A DNA stretch of 31,706 bases. It comes from Actinomycetes bacterium. Lineage in GTDB: Bacteria; Actinomycetota; Actinomycetes; Mycobacteriales; Micromonosporaceae. Positions within the stretch are counted from its first letter, which is position 1. Every line of letters starts with the position of its first letter. This document shows positions 16,351 to 23,886 of this stretch, piece by piece. The translations under genes and the position numbers were made by a program. The notes below the pieces were generated by a model that searched no databases, was not told where the DNA came from, and was given only the letters and a program-made list of their open reading frames with translations. The DNA lies in contig JAEYGD010000478.1 of NCBI GenBank assembly GCA_023402505.1, positions 1 to 31,706 on the forward strand. The letters run 5' to 3'.

Positions 16351-17541
16351 TCAGCGCGCGTCGATGAGCGGCAGCGACCTGCCCGCACCCCCACCCGGCA
16401 GGGCGATCGAGGAGAAGTGCGAGACCACCCGCTCGTCGGTCGGGTCGTCCGCGGGAGTCCGGTGCACCGCGAGTCGGTTGTAGAGGGTGTCGCGCTGGGC
16501 GGGGATCCGGTCGGCCGAGCGGATCATCCCGATCAGCTCGTGCAGGTTGGACCGGTGCCGCGCACCCGCGGAGGAGATGACGTTCTCCTCCAGCATGATC
16601 GAGCCGAGGTCGTCGACGCCCATGTGCAGGGCGAGCTGCCCGACGTCCTTACCGGTGGTCAGCCAGGACGCCTGGAGGTGCGGCACCGTCTCGAAGAAGA
16701 GCCGGGCCACCGCGACGATCCGCAGGTACTCCAGAGTGGTGGCCTGCGTACGTCCCTTGAGGTGGTTGTTCTCCGGCTGGTACGTCCACGGGATGAACGC
16801 CCGGAAGCCCCGCGTCCGGTCCTGCACGTCGCGGATCATCCGCAGGTGCTCGATCCGCTCGGCGGCGGTCTCGCCGGTGCCCATCATCATCGTCGCGGTC
16901 GACTCGACGCCCTGCCGGTGGGCCAGCTCCATCACCTCGAGCCAGCGCTCGCCCGACTCCTTCAACGGCGCGATCGCCTTCCGCGGCCGCTCCGGCAGCA
17001 TCTCGGCGCCGGCACCGGCGATCGAGTCCAGGCCGGCGGCCTTGATCCGCGCGATGGCCTCGTCCAGGCTCACGCCGGAGACCTTCGCCATGTGCAGGAT
17101 CTCGCTCGGACCGATCGAGTGGATGGCGAGCCGCGGGTACGCCTTCTTGACCGAGGAGAACAGCTCCTCGTAGTACTCGACCCCGTAGTCGGGGTGGTGC
17201 CCGCCCTGGAGCATGACCTGGGTGGCGCCCAGCTCGACCGCCTCGCCGCAGCGGCGCAGGATCTCCTCCGTCGAGTGGGTCCAGCCCTCCCTGTGCTTGG
17301 GGGCACGGTAGAAGGCGCAGAACTTGCACGCCGTCACGCAGACGTTCGTGTAGTTGATGTTGCGGTCGATCAGGTACGTGACGATGTTGTCCGGGTACCA
17401 CCGCCGGCGTACCGCGTCGGCCGCCTCGCCCAGCGCGTGGAAGGGCGCGTCGGTGTAGAGCAGCAGGGCCTCCTCGGGCGTGATCCGCCCGCCGTCCGCG
17501 CCGCGCTGCAGGATGTCGTCGATCTCCCGGCTCACCGTCAC
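16351..17541 (-). CDS. mqnC: Cyclic dehypoxanthinyl futalosine synthase (radical SAM)
   Basis: Third step of the futalosine menaquinone pathway: radical SAM cyclisation of dehypoxanthine futalosine. 396 residues, usual length. The [4Fe-4S]/SAM motif is Cys68-x3-Cys72-x2-Cys75 (CVTACKFC), followed by HSTEEILRRCGEAVELGATQVMLQGGHHPDYG and the C-terminal MGVDDLGSIMLEENVISSAGA block, typical of MqnC. The GTG start lacks a ribosome site. TAGGCT lies exactly six bases upstream, so a leaderless transcript is likely. The paired mqnA is 6 kb away; mqnB and mqnD are not in the window. Confidence 0.94.
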   Translation of the reverse strand: MTVSREIDDILQRGADGGRITPEEALLLYTDAPFHALGEAADAVRRRWYPDNIVTYLIDRNINYTNVCVTACKFCAFYRAPKHREGWTHSTEEILRRCGEAVELGATQVMLQGGHHPDYGVEYYEELFSSVKKAYPRLAIHSIGPSEILHMAKVSGVSLDEAIARIKAAGLDSIAGAGAEMLPERPRKAIAPLKESGERWLEVMELAHRQGVESTATMMMGTGETAAERIEHLRMIRDVQDRTRGFRAFIPWTYQPENNHLKGRTQATTLEYLRIVAVARLFFETVPHLQASWLTTGKDVGQLALHMGVDDLGSIMLEENVISSAGARHRSNLHELIGMIRSADRIPAQRDTLYNRLAVHRTPADDPTDERVVSHFSSIALPGGGAGRSLPLIDAR

Positions 17542-17547
17542 GCACCG

Positions 17548-17553
17548 AGCCTA
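17548..17553 (-). promoter_or_regulatory. Probable -10 element of mqnC, leaderless
   Basis: TAGGCT on the minus strand followed by six bases and then the GTG start. The same hexamer and spacing occur before the 75-residue gene at 13931 (hexamer at 13938-13943). No consensus -35 is visible. Confidence 0.4.
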
Positions 17554-17587
17554 CGTCGCCCGCGCCGGAGCCGGCACGCCACTCCGC

Positions 17588-17608
17588 CTGGGGTGACGCG
17601 CACCCCAG
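17588..17608 (-). terminator. Terminator hairpin after paaE
   Basis: Perfect 8-bp stem CTGGGGTG/CACCCCAG with a 5-nt loop, about 50 nt after the paaE stop and before the mqnC promoter. It probably closes the paa operon. Confidence 0.6.
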
Positions 17609-17656
17609 ACCGGCTCAGCTCCACGGCACCAGGTGCAGGACGAGACGTTCTGAAGA

Positions 17657-18790
17657 TCACGCGTCGTAGTCGACCGTGAGCCGATCGGTGGTCGGGCTGG
17701 ACTGGCAGGTCAGGACGTAGCCCGCGGCGACCTCGTCGGGCTCCAGGGCGTAGTTGCGGGCCATCGTGACCTCGCCGTCGAGGACCTTCGCCTTGCAGGT
17801 CGAGCAGACCCCGCCCTTGCAGGCGTACGGCAGCTCACCCCGGACCTTCAGCGCCGCGTCCAGCACCCGCTCCTCCCGGCCCATGGTGAAGGTCGACGAG
17901 CGCCCGTCCAGCAGAATCGTGACCTCGGCACCCGCTCCCGGCTGGTCACCCGGGCGGCGTACCGGCTCCGGTGGGGCGTCGACGTGGAACAGCTCGGTGT
18001 GCACCGCCGCCTCCGGCACGCCCCGCGCGGTCAGCACGTCCCGGGCGTCCACCACCATCCCGTACGGGCCGCAGAGGAACCACTCCTCGATGGCATCGCC
18101 GGGCACGATCGTGTCCAGCAGGCGACCCAGCCGGTCGGCGTCGATCCGGCCGGACAGCAGCGGCGACTCGCCCTGCTCGCGGGAGAGCACGTGCACCAGG
18201 TGCAGCCGGGTCGGGTACCGGTCCTTGAGGTCCGCCAACTCCTCGGCGAACATCACCGTGTTCGCCGTGCGGTTGCCGTACACCAGGGTGAAGGTGCTGG
18301 CCGGCTCCACGGCCAGGGCCGTCGCGACCAGCGAGAGCACCGGGGTGATCCCGGAGCCGGCGACCACCGCGCCGTACCGCCGTGCCCGCTCCGGCGTGAA
18401 CGCCGTGGTGAAGTGGCCGAGCGGCGGCAGCACCTCCACGGTGTCGCCGCCACGCAGCGCCCCGCAGGCGTACGCGGAGAAGGCCCCGCCCGGGATCTCC
18501 CGGACCCCGATCCGCAGCCGGCCGTGGCGGGCCAGGTCCTCGGGCGTGGAGCAGATCGAGTACGAGCGCCGCACCTCCTCACCGGCGCCGGCGGCGCCGG
18601 CGAGCCCGGCTCCGCCGGGACGCCGCACGGTCAGGTGCTGGCCGGCGGAGAACGCGAAGGTCCCGCGCAGCTCCTCCGGTACGGCGAAGGTGACCGCCAC
18701 GGCGTCGGCGGTGAGCCGGTCGACGGCGGCGACGGGGAGCGGGTGGAAGACCGGCCGGCGGCGGACCGGCCGGGTGATCGTGACAGTCAC
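17657..18790 (-). CDS. paaE: Phenylacetyl-CoA epoxidase reductase subunit
   Basis: NAD(P)H-dependent flavin/iron-sulfur reductase that feeds electrons to the PaaA diiron centre, 377 residues. The FAD-binding domain has RSYS at 75-78, and the nucleotide-binding domain has GSGITPVLSL (145-154) and FLCGPYGM (238-245). The C-terminal plant-type [2Fe-2S] domain has Cys324, 329, 332 and 362 (CKGGVCSTC...C). The GTG start overlaps the paaD stop (GTGA). It is the last gene of the operon. Confidence 0.95.
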   Translation of the reverse strand: MTVTITRPVRRRPVFHPLPVAAVDRLTADAVAVTFAVPEELRGTFAFSAGQHLTVRRPGGAGLAGAAGAGEEVRRSYSICSTPEDLARHGRLRIGVREIPGGAFSAYACGALRGGDTVEVLPPLGHFTTAFTPERARRYGAVVAGSGITPVLSLVATALAVEPASTFTLVYGNRTANTVMFAEELADLKDRYPTRLHLVHVLSREQGESPLLSGRIDADRLGRLLDTIVPGDAIEEWFLCGPYGMVVDARDVLTARGVPEAAVHTELFHVDAPPEPVRRPGDQPGAGAEVTILLDGRSSTFTMGREERVLDAALKVRGELPYACKGGVCSTCKAKVLDGEVTMARNYALEPDEVAAGYVLTCQSSPTTDRLTVDYDA

Positions 18791-19263
18791 AGCGCCTTCA
18801 GGTGGTCGAAGGGTTCGGAGCAGGAACGGCAGCGCCAGAGCGCCTTGCACGCGGTGGAGCCGAACCGGCTGAGCTGCTCGGTCTCCGGTGAGCCGCAGCG
18901 CGGGCAGCGCACGGCCAGGGTCAGCGGCACCACGCCGGCACGCCCGGCCGGGCCGGGCGGGGCGATGCCGGCGGCGGCGAGCTTGGCGCGCCCCGTCTCG
19001 GAGATCCAGTCGGTGCTCCACGCCGGCGTGAAGACCGTACGCACCTCGGCGTCGCCGTGCCCGGCGGCGGCCAGGGCCCGGCGGATGTCGGCACGGATGA
19101 CGTCCATCGCCGGGCAGCCGGTGTAGGTCGGGGTGATGGTGACGGTCACCCGACCGGTGGCCGGGTCCTCGTCGACCGACCGCAGGATGCCCAGCTCGTC
19201 GATGGTGATCACCCGGATCTCCGGATCCACCACCGACGCGACGGCCGCCCTGGGGTCAGTCAC
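18787..19263 (-). CDS. paaD: Phenylacetyl-CoA epoxidase accessory protein PaaD
   Basis: 158 residues, DUF59/MIP18-type domain in the N-terminal half (VVDPEIRVITIDELGILRSV...TPTYTGCPAMDVIRADIRRAL), thought to help iron-sulfur or diiron maturation of the epoxidase. The C-terminal zinc-ribbon-like segment has CPRCGSPETEQLSRFGSTACKALWRCRSCSEPF with five cysteines. Two adjacent GTG codons are possible starts. 19263 was chosen because it overlaps the paaC stop as GTGA and leaves 7 nt to the GGGGG ribosome site. Confidence 0.93.
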   Translation of the reverse strand: MTDPRAAVASVVDPEIRVITIDELGILRSVDEDPATGRVTVTITPTYTGCPAMDVIRADIRRALAAAGHGDAEVRTVFTPAWSTDWISETGRAKLAAAGIAPPGPAGRAGVVPLTLAVRCPRCGSPETEQLSRFGSTACKALWRCRSCSEPFDHLKAL

Positions 19264-19985
19264 CACGTCGCCCCCGGGTGGGCGCGGTGCAGCACCTGCA
19301 TCTCGGCGAGCAGGTACGACAGGTGCTCGGTGTGCACGCCGTCCCGGCCACCCGACGGCGCCCACGTGGTCCGCGGAAGCGTCAGCGTGGCCTCGTCGAG
19401 CACCCCGGTCACCGTCGCGTCGAAGTCGGCCCGCAGGGTGGCCGGGTCGACCGGCGCCGCCGGGTCCGCGGCGAACAGCTCGTGCGTGTACGGCCAGACC
19501 TCGTCGACGGCGGCCTGCATCCGCCGGTGGGACTCCTCGGTGCCGTCACCGAGCCGCCGCACCCAGAGGGAGGCGTGGTCGAGGTGGTACGCCGACTCCT
19601 TGCGTGCCTTGGCGCCGATCGCGGCCAGCCGCTCGTCGGCGCAACCGGACAGCGCGGTATAGAGCGGCAGCTGGTACGCCGACAGCAGGAACAGCTTCGC
19701 CATGGTGACCGCGAAGTCCCCGTTGGGCAGCTCGACCAGGAGGCAGTTGCGGAACTCGCGGTCGTCGCGCAGGTACGCCAGCGCGTCCTCGTCCCGCCCG
19801 GCGCCCTCCAGCTCGCCCGCGTACGTCAGCAGCAGGCGCGCGGCACCGAGCTGGTCGAGGGCGATGTTGGACAGCGCGATGTCCTCCTCCATCTCCGGCG
19901 CCCGGGCGGACCACTCGGCCAGCCGCTGCGCCGCGATCAGCGCGTCGTCACCGAGGCGGAGGGTGAATTCGAAGGGACCCCTCAC
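19260..19985 (-). CDS. paaC: Phenylacetyl-CoA epoxidase structural subunit PaaC
   Basis: Ferritin-like structural partner of PaaA, 241 residues, without a complete diiron site of its own. Typical blocks are RLGDDALIAAQRLAEWSARAPEMEEDIALSNIALDQLGAAR at the N-terminus and KARKESAYHLDHASLWVRRLGDGTEES in the middle. The GTG start has GGAG 8 nt upstream and overlaps the stop of the last of four repeat-encoded 20-residue frames (GTGA). Its distance from paaB has been stretched by about 236 bp of tandem repeat. Confidence 0.94.
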   Translation of the reverse strand: MRGPFEFTLRLGDDALIAAQRLAEWSARAPEMEEDIALSNIALDQLGAARLLLTYAGELEGAGRDEDALAYLRDDREFRNCLLVELPNGDFAVTMAKLFLLSAYQLPLYTALSGCADERLAAIGAKARKESAYHLDHASLWVRRLGDGTEESHRRMQAAVDEVWPYTHELFAADPAAPVDPATLRADFDATVTGVLDEATLTLPRTTWAPSGGRDGVHTEHLSYLLAEMQVLHRAHPGATW

Positions 19986-20221
19986 AGGGCTGTCTCCGTT
20001 CGCGACTGCGGGGCTCGCAAACCCCGCTCACTCCTCGCGCTCACAGGGCTGTCTCCGTTCGCCACTGCGGGGCTCGCAAACCCCGCTCACTCCTCGCGCT
20101 CACAGGGCTGTCTCCGTTCGCGACTGCGGGGCTCGCAAACCCGGCTCACTCCTCGCGCTCACAGGGCTGTCTCCGTTCGCGACTGCGGGGCTCGCAAACC
20201 CGGCTCACTCCTCGCGCTCAC
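19981..20221 (-). repeat. Four tandem 59-bp repeats between paaB and paaC, each a coupled mini-cistron
   Basis: Units start at 19981, 20040, 20099 and 20158, and CTCACAGG recurs at 20217. Only two positions vary among the units. Each unit on the minus strand holds the repeat core seen in nuo (GTGAGCGCGAGGAGTGAGC, TTTGCGAGCCCCGCAGTCGC), then GAACGGAG and a GTG eight bases later. Each therefore encodes a 20-residue frame (VSARSE...ETAL) at 20159-20221, 20100-20162, 20041-20103 and 19982-20044. Each stop overlaps the next GTG as GTGA, from the paaB stop to the paaC start. No spacers or Cas genes, so this is not CRISPR. Confidence 0.9.
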
Positions 20222-20502
20222 AGGTGGGCCACCCCGTCGGGCACCTCGTAGAAGGTGGGGTGGCGGTAGACCTTGTCGGCCGCCGGGTCGAAGAAGGCGT
20301 CCTTCTCGTCCGGGCTGGAGGCGGTGATGGCGCCGGCCGGCACCACCCAGATCGACACGCCCTCCTGCCGCCGGGTGTAGAGGTCCCGGGCGTTACGCAG
20401 GGCCAGCTCGGCGTCGGGCGCGTGGAGGCTGCCCACGTGGGTGTGGGACAGCCCGCGCCGGGCGCGGACGAAGACCTCCCAGAGGGGGGACTGTTCGGTC
20501 AC
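20218..20502 (-). CDS. paaB: Phenylacetyl-CoA epoxidase subunit PaaB
   Basis: Small bridging subunit of the epoxidase, 94 residues, normal length. It shows PLWEVFVRARRGLSHTHVGSLHAPDAELALRNARDLYTRRQEGVSIWVVPAGAI, the PaaB signature. The GTG start overlaps the paaA stop (GTGA). Its own stop overlaps the first repeat mini-ORF start in the same way. Confidence 0.96.
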   Translation of the reverse strand: MTEQSPLWEVFVRARRGLSHTHVGSLHAPDAELALRNARDLYTRRQEGVSIWVVPAGAITASSPDEKDAFFDPAADKVYRHPTFYEVPDGVAHL

Positions 20503-21575
20503 GCTGCCACCTTCTCCTTGTTCCTCTGCTTGGCCGCGTACGCCGCGGCGGCCTCGCGGACCCAGGCGCCCTCGCTGTGCGCGCGGCGGCGGTGCTCCAT
20601 CCGCTGCCGGTTGCACGGTCCCTCGCCCTTGATCACCCGCATCAGCTCGTCGTAGTCGGGCTGGGTGAAGTCGTACGCGCCGCGCTCGTCGTTCCAGCGC
20701 AGGTCCGGGTCGGGGAGCGTGAGGCCGAGCACCTCGGCCTGCTGCACGCACATGTCCACGAAGCGCTGGCGCAGCTCGTCGTTGGAGAAGCGCTTGATCT
20801 TCCACGCCATGGACTGGGCGGAGTGGGTGGAGTCGGAGTCCGGCGGGCCGAACATGGCCAGAGACGGGTACCACCAGCGGTCGACCGCGTCCTGGGCCAT
20901 CGCTTTCTGGGCGGGGGTGCCGTGGGCGAGGGTGTGCAGGATCTCGTACCCCTGCCGCTGGTGGAACGACTCCTCCTTGCAGATGCGGATCATCGCCCGG
21001 GCGTACGGGCCGTAGGAGCAGCGGCACAGGGGCACCTGGTTGACGATCGCGGCGCCGTCGACCAGCCAGCCGATCGCACCCATGTCGGCCCAGGTCAGGG
21101 TGGGATAGTTGAAGATCGAGCTGTACTTCTGCCGGCCGCTGAGCAGCAGGTCGACCAACTCGTCCCGGCTGACGCCCAGCGTCTCGGCGGCGGCGTAGAG
21201 GTACAGGCCGTGCCCGGCCTCGTCCTGCACCTTGGCGAGCAGGATCGCCTTGCGCTTGAGGGAGGGCGCGCGGGTGATCCAGTTGCCCTCCGGCTGCATC
21301 CCGATGATCTCGGAGTGGGCGTGCTGGGCGATCTGCCGGATCAGGGTCTTCCGGTACGCCTCCGGCATCCAGTCCCGCGGCTCGACCTTCTGGTCGGCGT
21401 CGATGACCTCGGCGAAGTAGGCGGTCAGGTCCTCGCCGTCGGTGGCGCCGCGCCGCCCGCGCTGGGCGGCCTCCCGCAGCGCCGCCTCGGCGGCCTCGAC
21501 CTCACCGAGGAGGCCGCCGGACCCGTCGTCGGCGGGGAAGTCATTGCCATACATGCACCAAGTGTTACAGCTCAT
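20499..21575 (-). CDS. paaA: Phenylacetyl-CoA epoxidase catalytic subunit
   Basis: Diiron monooxygenase subunit that forms the 1,2-epoxide of phenylacetyl-CoA, 358 residues. Ferritin-like helices carry ligands in QIAQHAHSEIIGMQPEGNW, KVQDEAGHGLYLYAAAE and RICKEESFHQRQGYEIL. The ATG at 21575 has GGAG nine bases upstream. The ATG at 21554 would give 351 residues but has no ribosome site. Residues 1-50 are longer than in most PaaA proteins. First gene of paaABCDE; no paaK or paaG-J genes are in the window. A 9-bp inverted repeat surrounds the ribosome site and start codon. Confidence 0.95.
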   Translation of the reverse strand: MSCNTWCMYGNDFPADDGSGGLLGEVEAAEAALREAAQRGRRGATDGEDLTAYFAEVIDADQKVEPRDWMPEAYRKTLIRQIAQHAHSEIIGMQPEGNWITRAPSLKRKAILLAKVQDEAGHGLYLYAAAETLGVSRDELVDLLLSGRQKYSSIFNYPTLTWADMGAIGWLVDGAAIVNQVPLCRCSYGPYARAMIRICKEESFHQRQGYEILHTLAHGTPAQKAMAQDAVDRWWYPSLAMFGPPDSDSTHSAQSMAWKIKRFSNDELRQRFVDMCVQQAEVLGLTLPDPDLRWNDERGAYDFTQPDYDELMRVIKGEGPCNRQRMEHRRRAHSEGAWVREAAAAYAAKQRNKEKVAA

Positions 21576-21601
21576 CGCGAAGAACTCCAGAGGCTGTAAC
21601 A
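21563..21601 (-). promoter_or_regulatory. Inverted repeat enclosing the paaA ribosome site and start
   Basis: TGTTACAGC/GCTGTAACA, 9-bp perfect arms with a 21-nt spacer that contains GGAG and the ATG. As RNA it could form a hairpin presenting or hiding the start; as DNA it could be a repressor operator. The regulator is not identified. Confidence 0.5.
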
Positions 21602-21908
21602 GGATTCGGGTGAAACAGCCGCCGGTCGAACACGGTGAGTGACGGTACGGGCTATGAGCTGGATCACGTCGCGTCGATGAATCCCCTCAGAAGGCGCGAA
21701 CTGCCCCCATATCCCGCCTAGACGGCAAGTCGCCACGCTCGCGGATCTCGGCGCAGCGCCGATCCGCACGTAGACTTCCCCCGTCACACCGATCGGCCGC
21801 CGACGATCGTTGATCCAGCTGAGGCCACCCCCGGCCTCGACGGTCCGCCGATCGTCCGGGCAACGCGAGCCGGTCCCCCCGGCCCTGACATCTGGAGCTC
21901 ACCCACTC
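21576..21908. other. Divergent intergenic region between paaA and the serine hydrolase pair
   Basis: No convincing gene. A 71-codon minus-strand frame (21572-21787) exists but has no ribosome site. It holds the arm of the paaA inverted repeat, a plus-strand TAGACT -10-like hexamer at 21771-21776, and a 27-bp imperfect palindrome at 21741-21767 (GCGGAT..GGCGC-A-GCGCCGATCCGC, 12 paired bases with a 2-nt bulge). The palindrome overlaps the expected -35 region of the hydrolase promoter. Confidence 0.5.
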
Positions 21909-22865
21909 ATGCGATCCCGCGTGACCCTGGTGCTCGCCGTCCTGGCGGTCCTCCTCGGTAGCGCCCTGCTGGTCCCCGCCGCGTACGCCCGGCTGGCCAA
22001 CGGTGGCGGCGGAGGTGCCGGCGGTGGCGCGGAGAGCGTCGCGGCGCCCGCCCCCACGCCGCCCCCGCCGCCGACCCTGGCCGCCGCGCCGGTGTCCGTG
22101 ACCTTCAAGGGCGAGTTCTTCTCCTGGGCGCTGATGGACCGCGAGACCGGCACGATCTCCGGTGCGAAGAACATGACCGCGACCAGCTCGACCGAGTCGA
22201 TGATCAAGGTCTGGTTCGCGGCCGACTACCTGCGGCAGCTCGGCGACAAGGCGCCGCCGGCGACGATGCGGAAGCACATCACGACGGCCATCCGCGACAG
22301 CAACGACGACGCGGCGAACGCGCTGTACGCGGCAACCGGCCGGGCGGCCACCATCAAGCGGATGACCAGCACGTGCGGTCTGACCGACACCAAGCCCGGC
22401 ACCGTGCCCGGCTACGTCGGCTGGTGGAGCTTCACCCAGATGTCGCCCCGCGACGCGGTCCGGCTCGGTGACTGCATCGCCGACGGCCGTGCCGCCGGCC
22501 CGAAGTGGACGAAACTCGTGCTGGACGAGATGAGCAAGGTTCGCGGCACGACCGCCGCCAAGGACCAGAAGCAGCGCTCCGGCGGTGGCCGCTGGGGGAT
22601 CATCGACGGCCTGCCGGAGTCGATCACCAGCCAGGGCCCGGTCAGCATGAAGAACGGCTGGACCCCGCTGAACTACGACGGCAACTGGCACGTCAACTGC
22701 CTCGCGGTCACCGACCGGTGGAGCCTCGCCGTCATGCTCCGCTACCCGCAGAGGAGCGGCCTCGACTACGGCGCTGGGATCTGCGCCACCGTCACCGCCC
22801 AGCTCGTCACCCCGCAGCCCGGCGCCGCCCTCAAGGTGCCGCAGCAGCCGGTCGGGAAACTCTGA
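21909..22865 (+). CDS. Secreted beta-lactamase-like serine hydrolase, copy 1
   Basis: 318 residues. Signal peptide at 1-27 (MRSRVTLVLAVLAVLLGSALLVPAAYA), then a Gly- and Pro-rich linker to about 60, then a class A beta-lactamase/transpeptidase-like domain. The active-site SxxK is SMIK at 97-100. The SDN position reads SND (131-133) and the KTG position reads KNG (248-250). With both motifs altered, beta-lactam hydrolysis is doubtful; a peptidoglycan-related or binding role is possible. The ATG at 21909 is placed by the signal peptide; GGAG lies rather far upstream (13 nt). Its stop overlaps the next ATG as TGATG. Confidence 0.8.
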   Translation: MRSRVTLVLAVLAVLLGSALLVPAAYARLANGGGGGAGGGAESVAAPAPTPPPPPTLAAAPVSVTFKGEFFSWALMDRETGTISGAKNMTATSSTESMIKVWFAADYLRQLGDKAPPATMRKHITTAIRDSNDDAANALYAATGRAATIKRMTSTCGLTDTKPGTVPGYVGWWSFTQMSPRDAVRLGDCIADGRAAGPKWTKLVLDEMSKVRGTTAAKDQKQRSGGGRWGIIDGLPESITSQGPVSMKNGWTPLNYDGNWHVNCLAVTDRWSLAVMLRYPQRSGLDYGAGICATVTAQLVTPQPGAALKVPQQPVGKL

Positions 22866-23791
22866 TGGGGCGCGAGCGGCGCTCCAACCCGGCGATCAGG
22901 ACGGTCGCCGTCGCGGCCATCCTGATCGGGCTCGTGCTCGTCTCCCTGCGTCTGCTGCCCGGTTCGCCGTTCGAGTCCGAGGCCGCGGCGCGCTGGGGCG
23001 AGCCGGCCGTTCCGGCGGGCCGGTCCACGGACGCGCCCACCGACCGCAGCATCCGCCCGGCACCGTCGCCCAGCCCGTCGCCCGAGCCGCTGCCCTTCGC
23101 GGCGAACGACCTGACCGACCTGGACATCGACGGCTGGTACGCGTGGAGCGTGCTGGACCGCCGCAGCGGCGAGATCATCGGCTCGGAGAACATGGCCGAG
23201 ACCAACACCACCGCCTCGCTGATCAAGTCCTGGATCGTCGCCGACTACCTGCGTCGTACGGCGGAGGCGGGCAAGACGCCGAGCGACGCGAAGCTCGCCG
23301 ACGCAACGAAGATCATCCGGGACAGCGACAACACCCGGACGCAGCAGTTCTACAACGGCCTCGGCGGCTCGGCGTCGATCAAGCGGCTGCTGTCGACGTG
23401 CGAGCTGACCGACAGCAGCGTCGCGGCCGACGGCGGCTGGAGCCGGACCAACCTCTCCCCGCGCGACACCGCCCGCCTCGGCCAGTGCATCGCCGACGGG
23501 CGCGCCGCCGGCCCGAAGTGGACGAAGTGGTTGCTGAACGAGATGCGCCTGGTCCGTGGCGCCGGAGACTTCGGCATCCGCAAGGCGTTCCCGGCGGCCG
23601 AGCGCAAGACCATCGCGATCAAGAACGGTTGGGTGGACCGCACCCGCGAGCAGGAGAACCACGTCAACTGCCTCGCGATCGGTGACACCTGGACGATGGG
23701 CGTGATGCTGCGCTACCCGATCGAAAAGGGTTACGAGTACGGCATGCAGAACTGCCAGAAGATCACCGAGGCCCTGCTGACCCGCCCGTAA
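22865..23791 (+). CDS. Membrane-anchored or secreted beta-lactamase-like serine hydrolase, copy 2
   Basis: 308 residues and paralogous to the preceding gene. A hydrophobic segment at 12-32 is followed by LPGSP and a Ser/Pro linker, then the hydrolase domain. SxxK is SLIK (118-121), SDN is intact (154-156), and the KTG position is KNG (253-255). Both copies share the block LSPRDxxRLGxCIADGRAAGPKWTK and paired cysteines near CELTD, CIADG, HVNCL and the C-terminus, suggesting disulfides in an extracellular protein. The start overlaps the upstream stop (TGATG), so expression is coupled. I cannot assign a substrate. Confidence 0.8.
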   Translation: MGRERRSNPAIRTVAVAAILIGLVLVSLRLLPGSPFESEAAARWGEPAVPAGRSTDAPTDRSIRPAPSPSPSPEPLPFAANDLTDLDIDGWYAWSVLDRRSGEIIGSENMAETNTTASLIKSWIVADYLRRTAEAGKTPSDAKLADATKIIRDSDNTRTQQFYNGLGGSASIKRLLSTCELTDSSVAADGGWSRTNLSPRDTARLGQCIADGRAAGPKWTKWLLNEMRLVRGAGDFGIRKAFPAAERKTIAIKNGWVDRTREQENHVNCLAIGDTWTMGVMLRYPIEKGYEYGMQNCQKITEALLTRP

Positions 23792-23870
23792 CCGTCGATC
23801 ATGGAGTCGTGGTGCCCCACAAAAGGGAATAATCACGACTCATCGCCCACCACCACTCCATGATCGACGG
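23792..23870. repeat. 79-bp near-perfect inverted repeat between convergent genes
   Basis: Arms 23792-23814 and 23848-23870 pair over 23 bp with one mismatch (arm starts CCGTCGATCATGGAGT) around a 33-nt centre. A second, mutually exclusive pairing AGTCGTG/CACGACT (23805-23811 with 23834-23840) is possible. It begins at the stop of the hydrolase gene and ends 16 bp before the mqnA stop, so it can serve as a bidirectional terminator. Size and shape also resemble a MITE or REP-type dispersed repeat. Confidence 0.75.
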
Positions 23871-23886
23871 GGGCGGGGGTGACGGG

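Noticed and set aside
19981..20221. CRISPR array
   Set aside because: The repeats are directly adjacent with no unique spacers, and no cas genes are present.
21572..21787. 71-codon minus-strand frame upstream of paaA whose stop overlaps the paaA ATG
   Set aside because: There is no ribosome site and no recognisable features; it overlaps the likely hydrolase promoter, and one such overlap can occur by chance.
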